Below, one piece after another: positions 34,834-46,859 of a stretch of 64,000 bases of DNA. Made by a program: the position numbers and the translations under genes. The notes under the pieces are model-generated. The model worked only from the letters and a program-made list of their open reading frames with translations, was not told the DNA's origin and did not search any database. The DNA comes from Glycine soja (taxonomy: Eukaryota > Streptophyta > Magnoliopsida > Fabales > Fabaceae), in contig NC_041005.1 in assembly GCF_004193775.1 (NCBI RefSeq), forward strand, positions 9,612,501-9,676,500, in the 5' to 3' direction. Position 1 is the first letter of the stretch. The number at the start of each line of letters is the position of its first letter.

Positions 34834-34984
34834 AAGTCCCTTTAAGGGCGACGAGTTAATGCTAAGTCCCTTTAAGGGGCGACGAGTTAATGTTAAGTCC
34901 CTTTTTGGGTGACGAGTTAATGTTAAGTCCCTTTAAGGGCGACGAATTAATGTTAAGTCCCTTTTAGGGCGACGAGTTAAAGCT
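34834..34984 (+). repeat. 30 bp minisatellite, five copies
   Basis: Units at 34,834-34,863, 34,864-34,894, 34,895-34,924, 34,925-34,954 and 34,955-34,984. Each reads AAGTCCCTTTAAGGGCGACG and then AGTTAATGTT with small changes. Each unit contains a short palindrome CCCTTTAAGGG (kept in units 1, 2 and 4). Confidence 0.95.
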
Positions 34985-35578
34985 ATTTTGAGAACAATTG
35001 AGGAGTCGTGTGTTTTGTACAGTTCATAGATAGAGTCTGTGTGCTAAAATATTTTCTGGGTTGGACCTGAATCAGGAGGGAGAGGCCCTGACGGACTCTT
35101 CGGAGTGTAGGCCTTGGGGGTCACACGGTTTGAGTGCTCCTTTAAGCCTATGTTGATCCCATATGGTTGGAGCATTCTCGCAAAACACTGTGACCCTGAC
35201 TGGTCTCCCTATGATATTACATAGTGAGAGTGACTTGACTTGTTAGTGTGTGGTTTTTCTTGTCATGTACTCTTAGGCGCCCGACGAGGTTTTTCACTGA
35301 CATGGTACCACATTGCATATAGGCTTAAGTCTTAGCATAACTGTCGCATACACTTGCTAATTGTTTATTATGAAATTGATGTGTTATTATGTCTTGATCG
35401 GAGTGTGTGATTCTTGTGTATAGTGATTGATGATTGAAAGGTGTGATTGATGAATGACAAAGTGATGAAATAATGTGAGATATGCTAAGTAAATTGTATT
35501 TGGCTACTATATGTTGTGTTGTTTCTCTCTAGTAGTTAGCAATGTGATAACTCACTCCCGGGTTGCTGTTTGTGTTTG

Positions 35579-35912
35579 GATCCTGTGATGATCTTGAACT
35601 TTATGTTCGGGGGAGCAGATGAATAGGTGGATGACTATGAAGAACCTCATGCTAGAGGACACGGGAACACCACGCTCTGATAGGATGTGACATTAGGATA
35701 TATGTTCTATATTAATTGTATGAAACTTAGATGGCCTTCTTTGAGCCGAGATGACTTTATTATTTATTTGGACAAGTTTGAATATGATGTAGAAGAAAGT
35801 GAATGTGAGCCTTTTACCCATTTGAAAGGCTTGTATTTAAAAATGTTTTAAAAATACTTTTAATTAATATTTGAATTTTTATTCCTTTATTAATATATAT
35901 GTGAGGGGTAGA
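35579..35912 (+). repeat. Inverted repeat arm 1a (pairs with 38,557-38,845)
   Basis: GGATCCTGTGATGATCTTGAAC to GAGGGTGTTG is the reverse complement of 38,557-38,845 except for about 55 bp absent from the right arm and scattered changes. The arms are LTR 3' ends in opposite orientation, about 2.6 kb apart. Confidence 0.88.
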
Positions 35913-38305
35913 GGGTGTTGTGTTGCAAGAGTAACATCTCAACGATAATAGAATGTGAATGACATACTATTTGGAGTATAATAATATCATAGGAGATGCT
36001 AATGACAATTTGAAATGAACAAACAAACACAAGAAGACACGACTAATCACATGGTCGACTCTTTTTCGAACATCGGACGTTTCAAGAAAAATAATGAGTT
36101 TCGACTCTTTTAACTACCCTCAAATCTATCCCTCTTCCCTGAGCACGATCTTCCTTACTTAGGTATACTTGACTCATAACTCTCACTTAGGTCCAAGAAT
36201 TGTAACGATTCAACTCTAAGGTTGCCTACCTGATACTAACTGGGTGCTAATTAGATAAGAAATACAAATTATTCCCTACTTCTGTAAGTTTGTTCACCTT
36301 AAGGTAATCTTCACACATATATACTCATGTCACCCTATAACTTTGCACTTGAACTTGAGGTTTCGATTGGTGTTTACAATATCTAACTCTATAACTAGGA
36401 CACTAGTCATATCATCGGTTTCCTATTCAAGCTCTAACTACTAAGCTAGTTCTAACGTTTAAAACTAAACTCACAACAAGATTCTTGAGAATTTTACCCA
36501 TCTCTTTTATCTCGGATTCAACTCCAAAGATCCTCACAATGTATCAAACTAACAGTAATGTCTCCCAAAATATTATGGTGAACCCCATGGTTACCTATTC
36601 TAACTCACATATAGGATAAATCTTTTCATAAGTCTTAAGTTGTCAAGAAACATTGATCACTATTTGTCCACCTACAAGCACTCCTCTAAACTTAAAAATT
36701 ATTTCAAATATTTTACTACTCCAATAAGGACCTACGCGGCTAAGATAGCACTCAACAGTTTACAGTGGTCGACTTCTCTATGAACTTATGGCTTACTCCT
36801 TACAAGGATCTCACTCAAAAACTTAAACTTACTTGAGTCATCTCCAACAAGCATTAAGGTTAATCCAATGAGTCCTAAAATAACCTTTTGGTTCGACTAC
36901 TAGTTAAGAGCATTTCATCTTAATCTTAGGTTTCCTCTCATCTCAAAACAATTTCTGCCCAAGAAGGATTTGCAGTTATCTTTCACCTAGACGTAGCATA
37001 CTCTAAGGGTCATCTTCATCTAACTAAAATGCATAACAAAACTCTTAGCTCGGAACATGATGCCCAAGGGAACCTTATAATGCACATTATAATTCAACTT
37101 ACCTGGAAACATACTAAACATTAATCATCAAAACCACAACAAGAGCTAACTCAGGGTGAGAGATCCTGTCACGCATTCCACGAACACACATGGACATCAA
37201 TCATATTATGACATGACCAGGTACACATAGAGGTCACAATAGGTACTAAGGTATTTCTTAAAGCATCCACAAACTTTTTCCATATTAAGGTAAAAAGAAC
37301 TAATATTTATCTTGCTAATCATACAACTATCATCAATAATCTTTTAGGTCACCTACCTTACGCAAGAACACTCACTCTTGAATCCTTATATGCTTAACAA
37401 TTAATGTCTTACTAACTACCTTACTCTCTTCTTAAGGTTCCACATTAAACCTCTTAACTATACTTCATAACTTTTCCAACTACACTATGTTCTCCAACAA
37501 CTCTACACTAGATATTTCCCACGAACTACGGTTACAAGTTTCTATGGGTACTACACTTATAAGATTCTCAATCTTGCACTTAGGTGGTAACTAAGCATAT
37601 CCTCAAGGAACACAGGTACACGTCTTACTAATTTTAACTTTCGTCTATAGGTAACAATGATCATGTCTACTCAAGTATTTCCTCTCAAAACATCTTAACG
37701 TGATTGTCAAAGGCGAAGTCTCTCTTTATTCGAATTAGAAGTAACAACAAGAAAGATTATCAAGCAGTTTAACTAGACATGATTGGAAGATGAACAACCA
37801 ATAATAAGATGAACACTCGATTGATTAGGAGGCAATAATTTTAAATCAAGAAGGATCACTCATCTAGAATCAACAGTAGATACTCCAAATGAATTCTAGA
37901 AACGAAAACATAACCACAGTGTACGCACATATGGAGACATCAACTATCACTTGATTGTGACAGAAACATCAATAATCCAATTGTTTGATGTAGACTCACA
38001 ACACAGAGAATGAATTATACTCAAGCTTGGAAGCGTAATCGAATTACTTGACTTAAGCACGCAACACAAGGATAAGTTTACACTAGAATCAGAAGGTATG
38101 ATCAAAAGAGTATTCTATATGAAATATATCTCGATACGAGTCCTCGAACTATAGAGTACCAACATTGCTAAGAACAAGAAATCACGAACAACCATACTAT
38201 CTATGCAATTAAGACAAAACACCATACTACTAACATACCCAAAATTATAAGGTTCTTATAATAAGTATACAATATACATATAAGAAGTAAGAATTTAATA
38301 GTTAA

Positions 38306-38548
38306 TAGGATGTATTAAAGAATCACAAACTTCAACTACTACATTCACGACTACACACAAAATAAAGTGAGTTAAGTAGTCATGCGTTTACACATCAAGA
38401 AAGACATACTCATCCAAGACATATATATGGTTCAAAAGGTTTTCACAACACTAATCCACACACCAAGTCATAAGTAACCATACAGAGTGCACACCAGAAT
38501 ATGATAAGCACATAACACACTGGCCGAAAGGTTCGACCTGCTCTGATA
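38306..38548 (+). repeat. Inverted repeat arm 2a (pairs with 38,893-38,975 and 39,259-39,420)
   Basis: 38,466-38,548 is the reverse complement of 38,893-38,975 almost exactly. 38,306-38,466 is the reverse complement of 39,259-39,420. On the left the two are contiguous, on the right 283 bp separates them. A 34 bp stretch, 36,397-36,430, is also a perfect reverse complement of 38,860-38,893. Confidence 0.9.
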
Positions 38549-38551
38549 CCA
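38540..38551 (-). other. Primer binding site for tRNA-iMet (minus-strand LTR element)
   Basis: Minus strand TGGTATCAGAGC, complementary to the 3' end of plant initiator tRNA-Met. It lies 5 bp after the LTR end ...GGGTGTCACA (38,557). A degraded, inverted second copy (CCTATCAGAGCAGG) lies at about 38,891-38,904. Confidence 0.75.
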
Positions 38552-39424
38552 CTAAATGTGACACCCTCTATCCCTCACATTTTTAAATACAAGCCTTTCA
38601 AATGGGTAAAAGGCTCACATTCACTTTCTTCTACATCATATTCAAACTTGTCCAAATAAATAATAAAGTCATCTCGGCTCAAAGAAGGCCATCTAAGTTT
38701 CATACAATTAAGATAGAACCTATATCCTAATGTCACATCCTATCAGAGCGTGGTGTTCTCGTGTCCTCTAGCATGAGGTTCTTCATAGTCATCCACCTAT
38801 TCATCTGCTCCCCCGAACACAAAGTTCAAGATCATCACAGGATCCCAACACATTTATATTTGAATAGGAAACCGATGATATGACTAGTGTCCTATCAGAG
38901 CAGGTCGAACCTTTCGGCCAGTGTGTTATGTGCTTATCATATTCTGGTGTGCACTCTGTATGGTTACTTATGACTAATTTTGATGAACATGCTTGAATTA
39001 TTAAGTTATTTTCCTTTGCATGATCGAATGTGACTTAAAAAAAATAGTTGTATGTGTCTTGCATCCTTAATGTTTGCTATACCATAAATCCACCGTTGAG
39101 TCATGAGTTATGAGACTGGCCATCTCTATAATTTGTGAAGTGCGGTTGGACATTATGGCAAGCCGTTAGGTGATGCAAGAAGCCTTGATACTGATGGATA
39201 ATGCTTTAATGAGCCCTTATCTTCTTGCGTTTATGTTGTTAAGAAACTTATTTCTATCTTGATGTGTGGATTAGTGTTGTGAAAACCTTTTGAACCATAT
39301 ATATGTCTTGGATGAGTATGTCTTTCTTGATGTGTAAACGCATGACTACTTAACTCACTTTATTTTGTGTGTAGTCGTGAATGTAGTAGTTGAAGTTTAT
39401 GATTCTTTAATACATCCTTAATGA

Positions 39425-39635
39425 CAATTCGATTCTCCCATCTGATGAGCTGTGGACACTTGTGCCTGATCCAAGTTTTATTCGTGACAAAAAAGGAAGG
39501 TCAAGATCAACACGGTTAAGAAGTGAAATGGATTGGAGGGAGTCATCACAAACTCGATACAAGTGTGGCAGATGTGGGACAATAGGACACAACCGGCGTA
39601 ATTGTCCATTGCAATCTCAAGAAGGCAACTGTTGA
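39425..39635 (+). pseudogene. mudrA-type MULE transposase, C-terminal remnant with CCHC zinc knuckle
   Basis: Open frame ending TGA at 39,633-39,635. It encodes LWTLVPDPSFIRDKKGRSRS, TRLRSEMDWRE and a zinc knuckle CGRCGTIGHNRRNC (C-X2-C-X4-H-X4-C), then a short tail. This is the usual end of plant mudrA transposases: a basic RDKKGR-STR linker and a CCHC knuckle that binds nucleic acid. The catalytic DDE domain and SWIM finger are absent, replaced upstream by the LTR block. The remnant itself has no stop, so the replacement rather than point mutation seems to have killed it. Confidence 0.8.
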
Positions 39636-39637
39636 TG

Positions 39638-39769
39638 TCATGTATTAGATCATATGATAATGAAATGTTTACTTCATTTTGGGTTATTCTTTAACACATT
39701 TATGTGTCATTCACATTATCGTTATTTATTTTTATTTATTTTAAAAGCATTGCACAATAAGATTGAAAC
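39638..39769 (+). repeat. mudrA 3'-flank segment, duplicated at 34,113-34,244
   Basis: TCATGTATTAGATCATATGA through GATTGAAAC matches the left copy with about four differences. The original position is probably here, directly after the mudrA stop. Confidence 0.9.
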
Positions 39770-39904
39770 GTTAAAGTGACAATAATATAAAATTAACATG
39801 GAAAAAAATCATACAAAGTACATGACAATGTTAAAACATGGAAAAAACAATACAAAATACATGAAAATGTTAAAACATGGGAAAAAATGTAAACCCATTA
39901 TTAA

Positions 39905-42168
39905 TCAATCATCACTATGTCTGTGATGCCGCGACAAAGTCCTACATGACCGGTCCCAATTCCTAGTTGCCCTATCAGGATTTCTTCTTCTACGATTCGT
40001 CCTTTCATCCACTTGGTCAGCCTCGGCAGAGAAATCATGACGTAAATAGACCCCTAATAAGTCATTCATGTCGGGTATATTTCCAGGTACATTCCACAGA
40101 GCACCAAGTAGGGCATTTGGGGTCGATAGTTCACCACTTTAGGTAAATGAAGGAGTTCCCCTTGAAGGAGGAGAGGACCCAAATATGTTTGCCATATTGT
40201 ATCTTGGTTGTAAATCATGTGAGTAAGAATACATCGGCGGTAGCTGCGACGGTTCTTGGGTGAATGCCTGTGGTGTGTAATACATTCCATGATGTTGTTC
40301 TGGCATCGAAGGGAAACTATATGGTGCTGCATCAACAGTTTCCCGACGTCGTGCTAAGCCTTGAGTCTCCACACTTCGTTGTAGTATATTAAATTGTTGA
40401 TGTTCAAATTGTGGCTGAGAAGGGGGAGCAGCTTCATGTGCCTCAAGTATCCTATCCTCTTCGTCAGACAAAAGAGTGATCTTCTTAATACATGGCAGTA
40501 AACCATCAAAAGTACAAACCATTTTCCCAAGAGGCGACACCATAAAATGCATTGTTTCGACGATTTCACCCTGCATATAAAATAATGGAATAGTAATTAA
40601 AATAATCTTCAATAAGCGCGACATTCTTTTCTAAATTATAATCAACAATGTATAGCAATAGTCCTCTTCTTGCATGTTTTGGATCCACATAAACTTTTGT
40701 TTTACGCCTGTACCACCTTATATATTCAGAGTTTATACTAAGGGTCCTGTTTGTGGCGGCGTTTGCTCTACTCTCCTTTCATAGCGACTATTCCATTCAT
40801 TAAGCGCGAGTTGCATTAGCGCATCTAATTTTTTTCCTTCTTTTCCCTTTAATGTCAAGTCATGTATGTTGTTAGGTTGCATTACTGGGCCGGGAATAGG
40901 TTATTACATTCCAAGTTGTCTCATGACTCTATCCGGCTGGTGTCATTCCACTCTTTGAAAACAAATAATTGGTACACTACATGTCCATAATACAGACCCA
41001 ATAAAACAAACTTGGCTCAAATTCATTTCCAGATGTCCAGAATAAGGGACCCGAGAAACTGCATATAAAAGTATAATTTAATAAATTAATTAAGAATGAC
41101 AACATCATTTAATAAATAAATGTCAAAATTGTTATCTCGTCGTGTTTCATGACATCTAATTTACAAAGAAAATCAAGTAAATTGTCATTGCCTACGTGAT
41201 GAATTTCACCTCCCAACCATCTTCACAAAAAATTATATAACAAAAAAAATGTTACATACAATAATGATTAACATCAACCAAGCATATTTATTAATAATCA
41301 ATTAAAAATAGTAAAGAAAAATATACCTATAGGCAAGTGGTGCGTTTTGTTGTTGTGGAGGAATAAACGACGGGACTAACGTTGGGCATCGTTCCCATGC
41401 CCATAATTGAATCAAGAGAGTGAAACCGTCTATTGATTTAACATTATAGTCTGTTGCCATGCACATCTCTCTATAAAGGAAACCCAAAAGAGCAACTCCC
41501 CATGCATAAGTGTTGCACTCTCTAAGGTCTCTCAAAAATTGCAAATATCTCATTGGCACCCTTTTACTGCTTTTGTAAACAAACATCACCCCTCCTATGA
41601 ATCTTAAGATCCAAGAACGAGCAAATCTTTCAAGCCCTTGTTGATTGCTTGTAAAATCATGAATATTTGCAAATTGAGAAGCCAGCCAACTCAATAAAAG
41701 TGAGTTCCCATCAACTGCATCATCGTCAGGCATGACACCCAATAATTCATGACACAACTCAAACAGTCAATATTTGTATTGCCAGTTAAAGGTCTTCCAT
41801 CCACAGAAATACCAAGTAGCGCAGAAACATCTTGAAGTGTAATAGTTGTCTCCCTACACTTCAAATGAAATGTATGTGTTTCTGGCCTCCACCTTTCAAT
41901 AAAAGTATTAACTAAGGCTCCATTTGCTTTCAACTGCGCCAACTTCATTATCGGGTACAAACCCGAAACTTGTAATAGAGGAATAATTTCATCCGGCGGT
42001 GCTTCTCTATGATTGTACAATGGTGTAGCTCGTCGGATTTTTAAAATCCTTTCATTAGCACCATTCCAAATATGTTGTGATATATGATTTTTTTTACATC
42101 CACAATAAATCATCCTCTAATGGTCCGGATGCCACATCATAATGCTTAGAAGATGACGAACTTATCAT
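39905..42168 (-). pseudogene. MAIN-like / plant mobile domain (PMD) pseudogene, near full length, multi-exon
   Basis: Start ATG at 42,166-42,168 (MISSSSSKHYDVASGPLEDD), stop TGA at 39,905-39,907. The PMD follows: HISQHIWNGANERILKIRRA, PPDEIIPLLQVSGLY, FIERWRPETHTFHLKCRE, TITLQDVSALLG, then CHELLGVMPDDDAVDGNS, FARSWILRFIGGVMFV, RYLQFLRDLRECNTYAWG, LIQLWAWERCPTL. Later exons start near 41,220 (WLGGEIHHVGNDNLLDF), 41,062 (SRVPYSGHLEMN) and 40,572 (GEIVETMHFMV). Lesions: TAA 42,094-42,096 with +1 in an A-run; a 1 bp loss near 41,760; TGA for Trp 40,943-40,945; TAA TAA for Gln-Gln 40,901-40,906; a frameshift near 40,735; TAA 40,139-40,141; and the donor after HDE reads AT, not GT. Related host MAIN proteins act in meristem maintenance and silencing. 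This copy is dead. Confidence 0.87.
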
Positions 42169-43299
42169 ATTAAAACCCCTGCATAGAAAGAAAAAAAAAT
42201 ATACATATCATAAATAATAAATAAAAAATAACAATATATTTAAATACATTTTATTAATGATTTTATTATAACAAAAACGATATCCATAAATACTAAAATA
42301 ATTAATAACAATAACACCATTAAATGTATAAAAAAAACACATAAATTCAAGTCATCTATATAAATAAATATTAAAATAATAATTTCATTAAATGCGACAA
42401 TAAAAATATATCCAATATATTTTTAAAAATACTAATATAATAAAACAAAAACTATAAAAATCACAAATAAAAATAATAATAATATTATCATTAAAAATAT
42501 TTAAAAAATATAGACATAAATCATACATATTAAAGAAATTATTTTAACATTAATCACAATATTAACTATTTAAATGACAAATCATAAATAACATAAATCA
42601 TAATTAATATCATTAAATATTAAAAAAACAATAATATAATATTTAAATGACAAATAATAAATAACAATATTATTATCTATAATTATCTTCAACAACAATT
42701 AACAATTTTATATTATTATAAAATAAAAAACAAATCTAACACACTATAAAAGTAACAATAATTACCTCTACAAACAAATCCACTAAAAAAATAAAAGTTG
42801 AATTCTTTAGTAGATAAATGAATAACTGTAAACAAAAAAAAACAATTTGCTAGATAATTAATCAAAAATAATTAAAATGATAAACAAATAAAACTAACAG
42901 GAAAAATATATAAGGATAAAGAAAACGAACTTGTTGAGAGCGAATAACATTTTGTTGTAGACAAAATGCCTACCTGCAAAAAAGAAAACATATATATAGT
43001 AAAATATAACAATTTATACAAATTAAATAAATTTAAAGCAATAAAAAAAATTACAAACTAAATTGTTGGGAGCAAGTTTGGAGTTTGAGAAAGAGGAGGC
43101 AGTGGTGGGGAAGGGGGAACCAAGAAGGGGAAGGGGGAAGCAAGAAGGAGTGGCCTGGGGGGGGGCGGGGGGGATTTATGCCTGGACGCCCTGCCACTAC
43201 AGCGCGAGCCAAGGTGCCTGGATGAGGAGCGCGGGTCAACGCGCCTGCAAGCCTGGCGCGACCCAAAGTGCCAGCACCGACAGCGCGTCTAATCCTATA
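42169..43299. other. 5' region of the MAIN-like passenger gene inside the MULE
   Basis: A very AT-rich segment (42,180-43,060) without coding frames is followed by a GC-rich segment (43,070-43,299) with a G-run at about 43,155-43,172. The minus-strand transcript would begin in the GC-rich part; a TATA-like GCATAAAT reads on - near 43,171-43,178. Confidence 0.45.
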
Positions 43300-43500
43300 G
43301 CGCCAGCGTCAGCAGCACTTTGACTCGCTGTCCCACCGCCCTGTCACTTAGTCACGTCATGCCACGTGTCGCTATTACAATGAACGCGGCCAACGGAGAA
43401 GCGTTTTGTAGTAAAAAAACAGACCCACAAAATAAATAATTTCATAACAGACCTATTTAGATAAATAATTTGTAAAAGGGACCTCAATTGATATTTTTAC
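43300..43500 (-). repeat. MULE right terminal inverted repeat
   Basis: Reverse complement of the left TIR (33,757-33,959). The outermost bases read ATATTTTTAC on +. It contains the same CACGTG core and GGCCGCGTTCA block. The divergence between the two TIRs implies an old insertion. Confidence 0.92.
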
Positions 43501-45725
43501 TATGAAAAAAAAGAGACACAAAGGTAACCAAGATTCTGAAGTAGACAAACTTTAGTGAGAATTTACAATCATTTTGACCATGTAGGGGGGAAATCAGCGA
43601 CTATTTCCAAAGACCACACAACGTACACCATGTCAGTGTTGTTCGGTTAATTCACTAAGTAAATAGGTTTTTTTGTGACAACAATTTTACGTTGCGGTAC
43701 ATGCCAAATTAAAACAGTTAAAGTCTCTTTGAAAACACATCTAAAGCACATTCAACGGAGAATTCTCGAATTTTGATGCAAAACTTTTATAGCAACTCGA
43801 GGATTATTTCCTTGCGAATGCTGGTTACTTTAAACTCAACTCCTTCCCAAATAGATTTTTACTGTTGGTTGAATGGAAAATTAGTAAAATACAAGTATCA
43901 AGTAAAATCTTACATTTGAAGTGGATAAGTTGAATATCATATAAGTTGAACATCAATTTTTTTTTTGTGAATCACAAGAAACTCGCATCAAATTTATTTC
44001 AAGAATTTGAGTTGTTTTTTTTTTTAGAAAAAAAGAAGAAGCAAAGAGCAAGACTTCTTTTATTTCTGCTATGGTTGCAACGAAAGATTAGAAACCACAT
44101 CTGAAAGTTCTAATTGATAACTCGAGATCAGTTAGATATACATGCCTCTTTTAGTAGTTTTACAATGTGCTATTAAGTGCATTTTAGCTGATAATTTTTT
44201 TAAGTTCTTTTTATTATATTAAAAAAATATGTCAAGAAATTTAATTTAATTAATTGAACAGATTACGTGACTCATTATAAATTCCTGAGCTTATCTTTGT
44301 TTCCCATGAAAAGAAAATAAACTAAAAATCAATCTTGAAACAAGGTAATCCAAACATATAATAACTCATTTAATAATGCATGCTGTTCTTAAAATGATAT
44401 CTTAGATATGAAGTGTAGTGCAACAATCGTTTTCACATATACTTTTTTCTTGGGTACATGTACATCTCTATCTCTATAATTATAAATTTGAAACATTTGC
44501 TATAACTAGGCCCCGTGATCCATTTACGTATTCTAACATTTCTTTAGGAAAAGCAAGATGCTTCGTATTTGGGCCATAATGCCACTGAAAGCCGAAGGAA
44601 GGCCACAACACAACCAAATTAGGCTTAAAGATTTCATTAAGTTCGGGTTCGGTGGACAGATATCAACATAAAAGAATAAAGGCTTTTAATCATTATAAAT
44701 ATCTTTTATCTTAAAGTTTTGTAGCACGATGTGCAATTTCTTTGTAAATCATTGTTAATCTGGTGATCTTATCTATATCATGAAATCAAAATAAATTTTT
44801 ATCATGTCAAACCATATTTTTGGACAAGAAATCATTCAATTAGACGATTAGCCTACTTAATCAGCAATCCAACTGCAAGCAAAGTTAAAATGAAAGAATT
44901 AGACAAATTATAAAACACATACAGAGGTACATGCATATGTGTGTGTGTGAAAAATAGCTCATTTGAAGAAAATGATTTATATAATGTAATCAAATTAGCT
45001 TACGTATATAAGTAAAATTGTCTGCATAGTAATATTAAATATCATATTTATTAAATATAATATATAAAAAATTTGAATAACATGATTAAATTTTATATTC
45101 ATTAAACATAATATATTTATTATATTTTTTTAATGTAATTTATATTTATTAAATGTGTGGCTTTTTATATTTATAAAATTTATTATAAAAATTTATTGCC
45201 AAAAATAAAAAGTAATTATTATAAAAACAAAGACATAAAAATATAAATGATTTTCTTATGATTTATTATTACTATTTAAAAATGTTTAGAAAATATAATT
45301 TAATATAATAAAATTCAAATTCATATTGATGTGATACATATAAACTGATCAATAAATATAATCATGTATCCCTTAAGAATTATATTAAAATATTATTTCA
45401 AATAAGTTATTATGAGTTATTCTAACTTTGAATATACATTAAAATTAACATTTTTATTGTTGGTTATTTTTTAACATAAAGATCTAGTTTATGTTTTGAC
45501 GGCTAAATTTTTTTCTTTATTATTTTTTAACACAAAGATCTAGTTTAATATAAAAATGTTTATTAGGAGTTTAAAATAAACAAATAAAAAAAATTGGTTA
45601 ACAAGCTAACTCATTGACTCTAGCTACTTATTGACAGCCTAACTTATATGGTCTAGTAAACTTTGAAGCTAAAACCAACTAAGCTCAATTGAGTTTAAAC
45701 TTAAATTTTCAAATCTCACTTCACG

Positions 45726-45727
<2 letters not shown>
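43501..45727. other. AT-rich intergenic DNA
   Basis: No supported gene, RNA or transposon signature was found. Confidence 0.45.

Positions 45728-45782
<55 letters not shown>
45728..45782. repeat. (AT)n microsatellite, about 55 bp, followed by poly-T
   Basis: Uninterrupted TA alternation and then a T-run to 45,800. Confidence 0.95.
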
Positions 45783-45798
<16 letters not shown>

Positions 45799-45800
45799 GA

Positions 45801-46859
45801 AGTGTTTCATATTTTTGGGTTTTTAGGGGGATTTTTTATAGTAAAATTATTTAAAATGTTTTTGGGCTTGGGCCAATGAATGAATCCTACAAATTCTTTT
45901 CTAAGGCCCAGTAGTGCTTCTTGATCAAATTATTCAGCCCTTTTGATCCGGGCTATTACTTCCTGCACTTCTCAATTGCTTCCTACACTCCTTTTTGCCT
46001 TTCACTTCCTTTTTGGCTTCCGAAATGGCCAATCCAAAAAGTCAAAAAAACATTATGAAAAGAATATTGTTGTCGCTTAAAAATCCAAAGTCAACCAAAA
46101 TATGTTTCGACTAGCCTATCTAGACAAGATCTCAAAATAATCAAAAGATTTGTACCAAGAAGGGGAATCCACTCCTTGGCTATGGGTTTCCGAACTACTC
46201 CGAAAAGTGCTTGGCGCAAGTGAATGGAGAAGAAAGGATTTTGCGTGAAAGATAATGGTTGAAAGACTATAAAAGGAAGCAATAAAGGAAACATTGTAAA
46301 GGAAAGCTTTAAATAAAAGCAACAAATGGTAGAAAATGTAAAAATAAGTGATAAAATAAGTGCATGATAAAATAGGCTTGTATTTTGGAATTTGGATTGA
46401 TCGTGTGTGTTTAAAATTTGAAGTACAAGGCCTATTCACAGGCTACAAATTTTAAATCTCTTGTTGGACCATGTTTTTCTATTTGATAACTTCCTAGAAC
46501 ATGATTTTACAGCCTAGTTATACAATTAGGTTTGAGGTCATTTGACTAGTTTTATATTGATTTGGTTAATTCTGGCAGTTAAATTTGGCGAGCAGTAGTT
46601 GATTTCAGCTAACTAATCATGAGATAAATTTCTCTTCTAGTAACTCCTCCTAAAATCTAGGCACATTCTCATCATTCCACAAACTAACTTATTAGTTATT
46701 TCAAACATTGAAGAAGATGGTAACTACTTCCTATTTTTTAGGGAGTACTATCATTGATTGGTTTTAATTACTACAAGCCATTTGAATATATAAAAATTGT
46801 GAAAAATACTATCGTATCTTTATTAAAATAAATCTGACTTAATTCAACTAATTTTCTAA
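45801..46859. other. Intergenic DNA, slightly GC-richer at 45,860-46,270
   Basis: The patch contains pyrimidine-rich text with repeated ACTTCCT / GCTTCCT words, but no recognisable coding frame. It may be an old transposon terminus. Confidence 0.35.

Larger units (their letters stand above)
34621..39420. mobile_element. Nested non-coding LTR-retrotransposon block (LARD-like), rearranged
   Basis: It starts TGTAACATCC at 34,621, the same start as the LTR at 61,601, and shares 35,011-35,370 with 63,651-64,000 at about 85 to 90 percent. LTR-like DNA on + runs to about 35,912 (ending AGAGGGTGTTG). A second, shorter LTR piece lies inverted at 38,557-38,845 and begins TGTGACACCC on +. A tRNA-iMet-type PBS abuts it. 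Through the whole 4.8 kb no open frame above 60 codons could be assigned to gag or pol on either strand, so it is a large non-autonomous derivative. It ends where the mudrA C-terminus resumes. Confidence 0.7.
33757..43500. mobile_element. Mutator-like element (MULE) with MAIN-like passenger, about 9.7 kb, non-functional
   Basis: Terminal inverted repeats of about 200 bp (33,757-33,959 and 43,300-43,500) enclose a mudrA remnant on + and a MAIN-like/PMD pseudogene on -, pointing at each other. This is the layout of PMD-carrying MULEs in plants. TATA-like boxes lie just inside both TIRs and point inward (34,053-34,062 on +; about 43,171-43,178 on -). A block of LTR-retrotransposon DNA (34,621-39,420) replaces most of mudrA. 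I could not identify a clean 9 bp target-site duplication. Both genes are broken, so it could move only with help from another element. Confidence 0.85.

Noticed and set aside
43051..43323. GC-rich open frames near the right TIR
   Set aside because: Frames exist on both strands because of composition only; no motif and position fits a transcript leader.
33745..43512. A 9 bp MULE target-site duplication (A/G-rich 9-mers outside both TIRs)
   Set aside because: Candidate 9-mers agree at only about six positions in A-rich DNA, so the match is not evidence.
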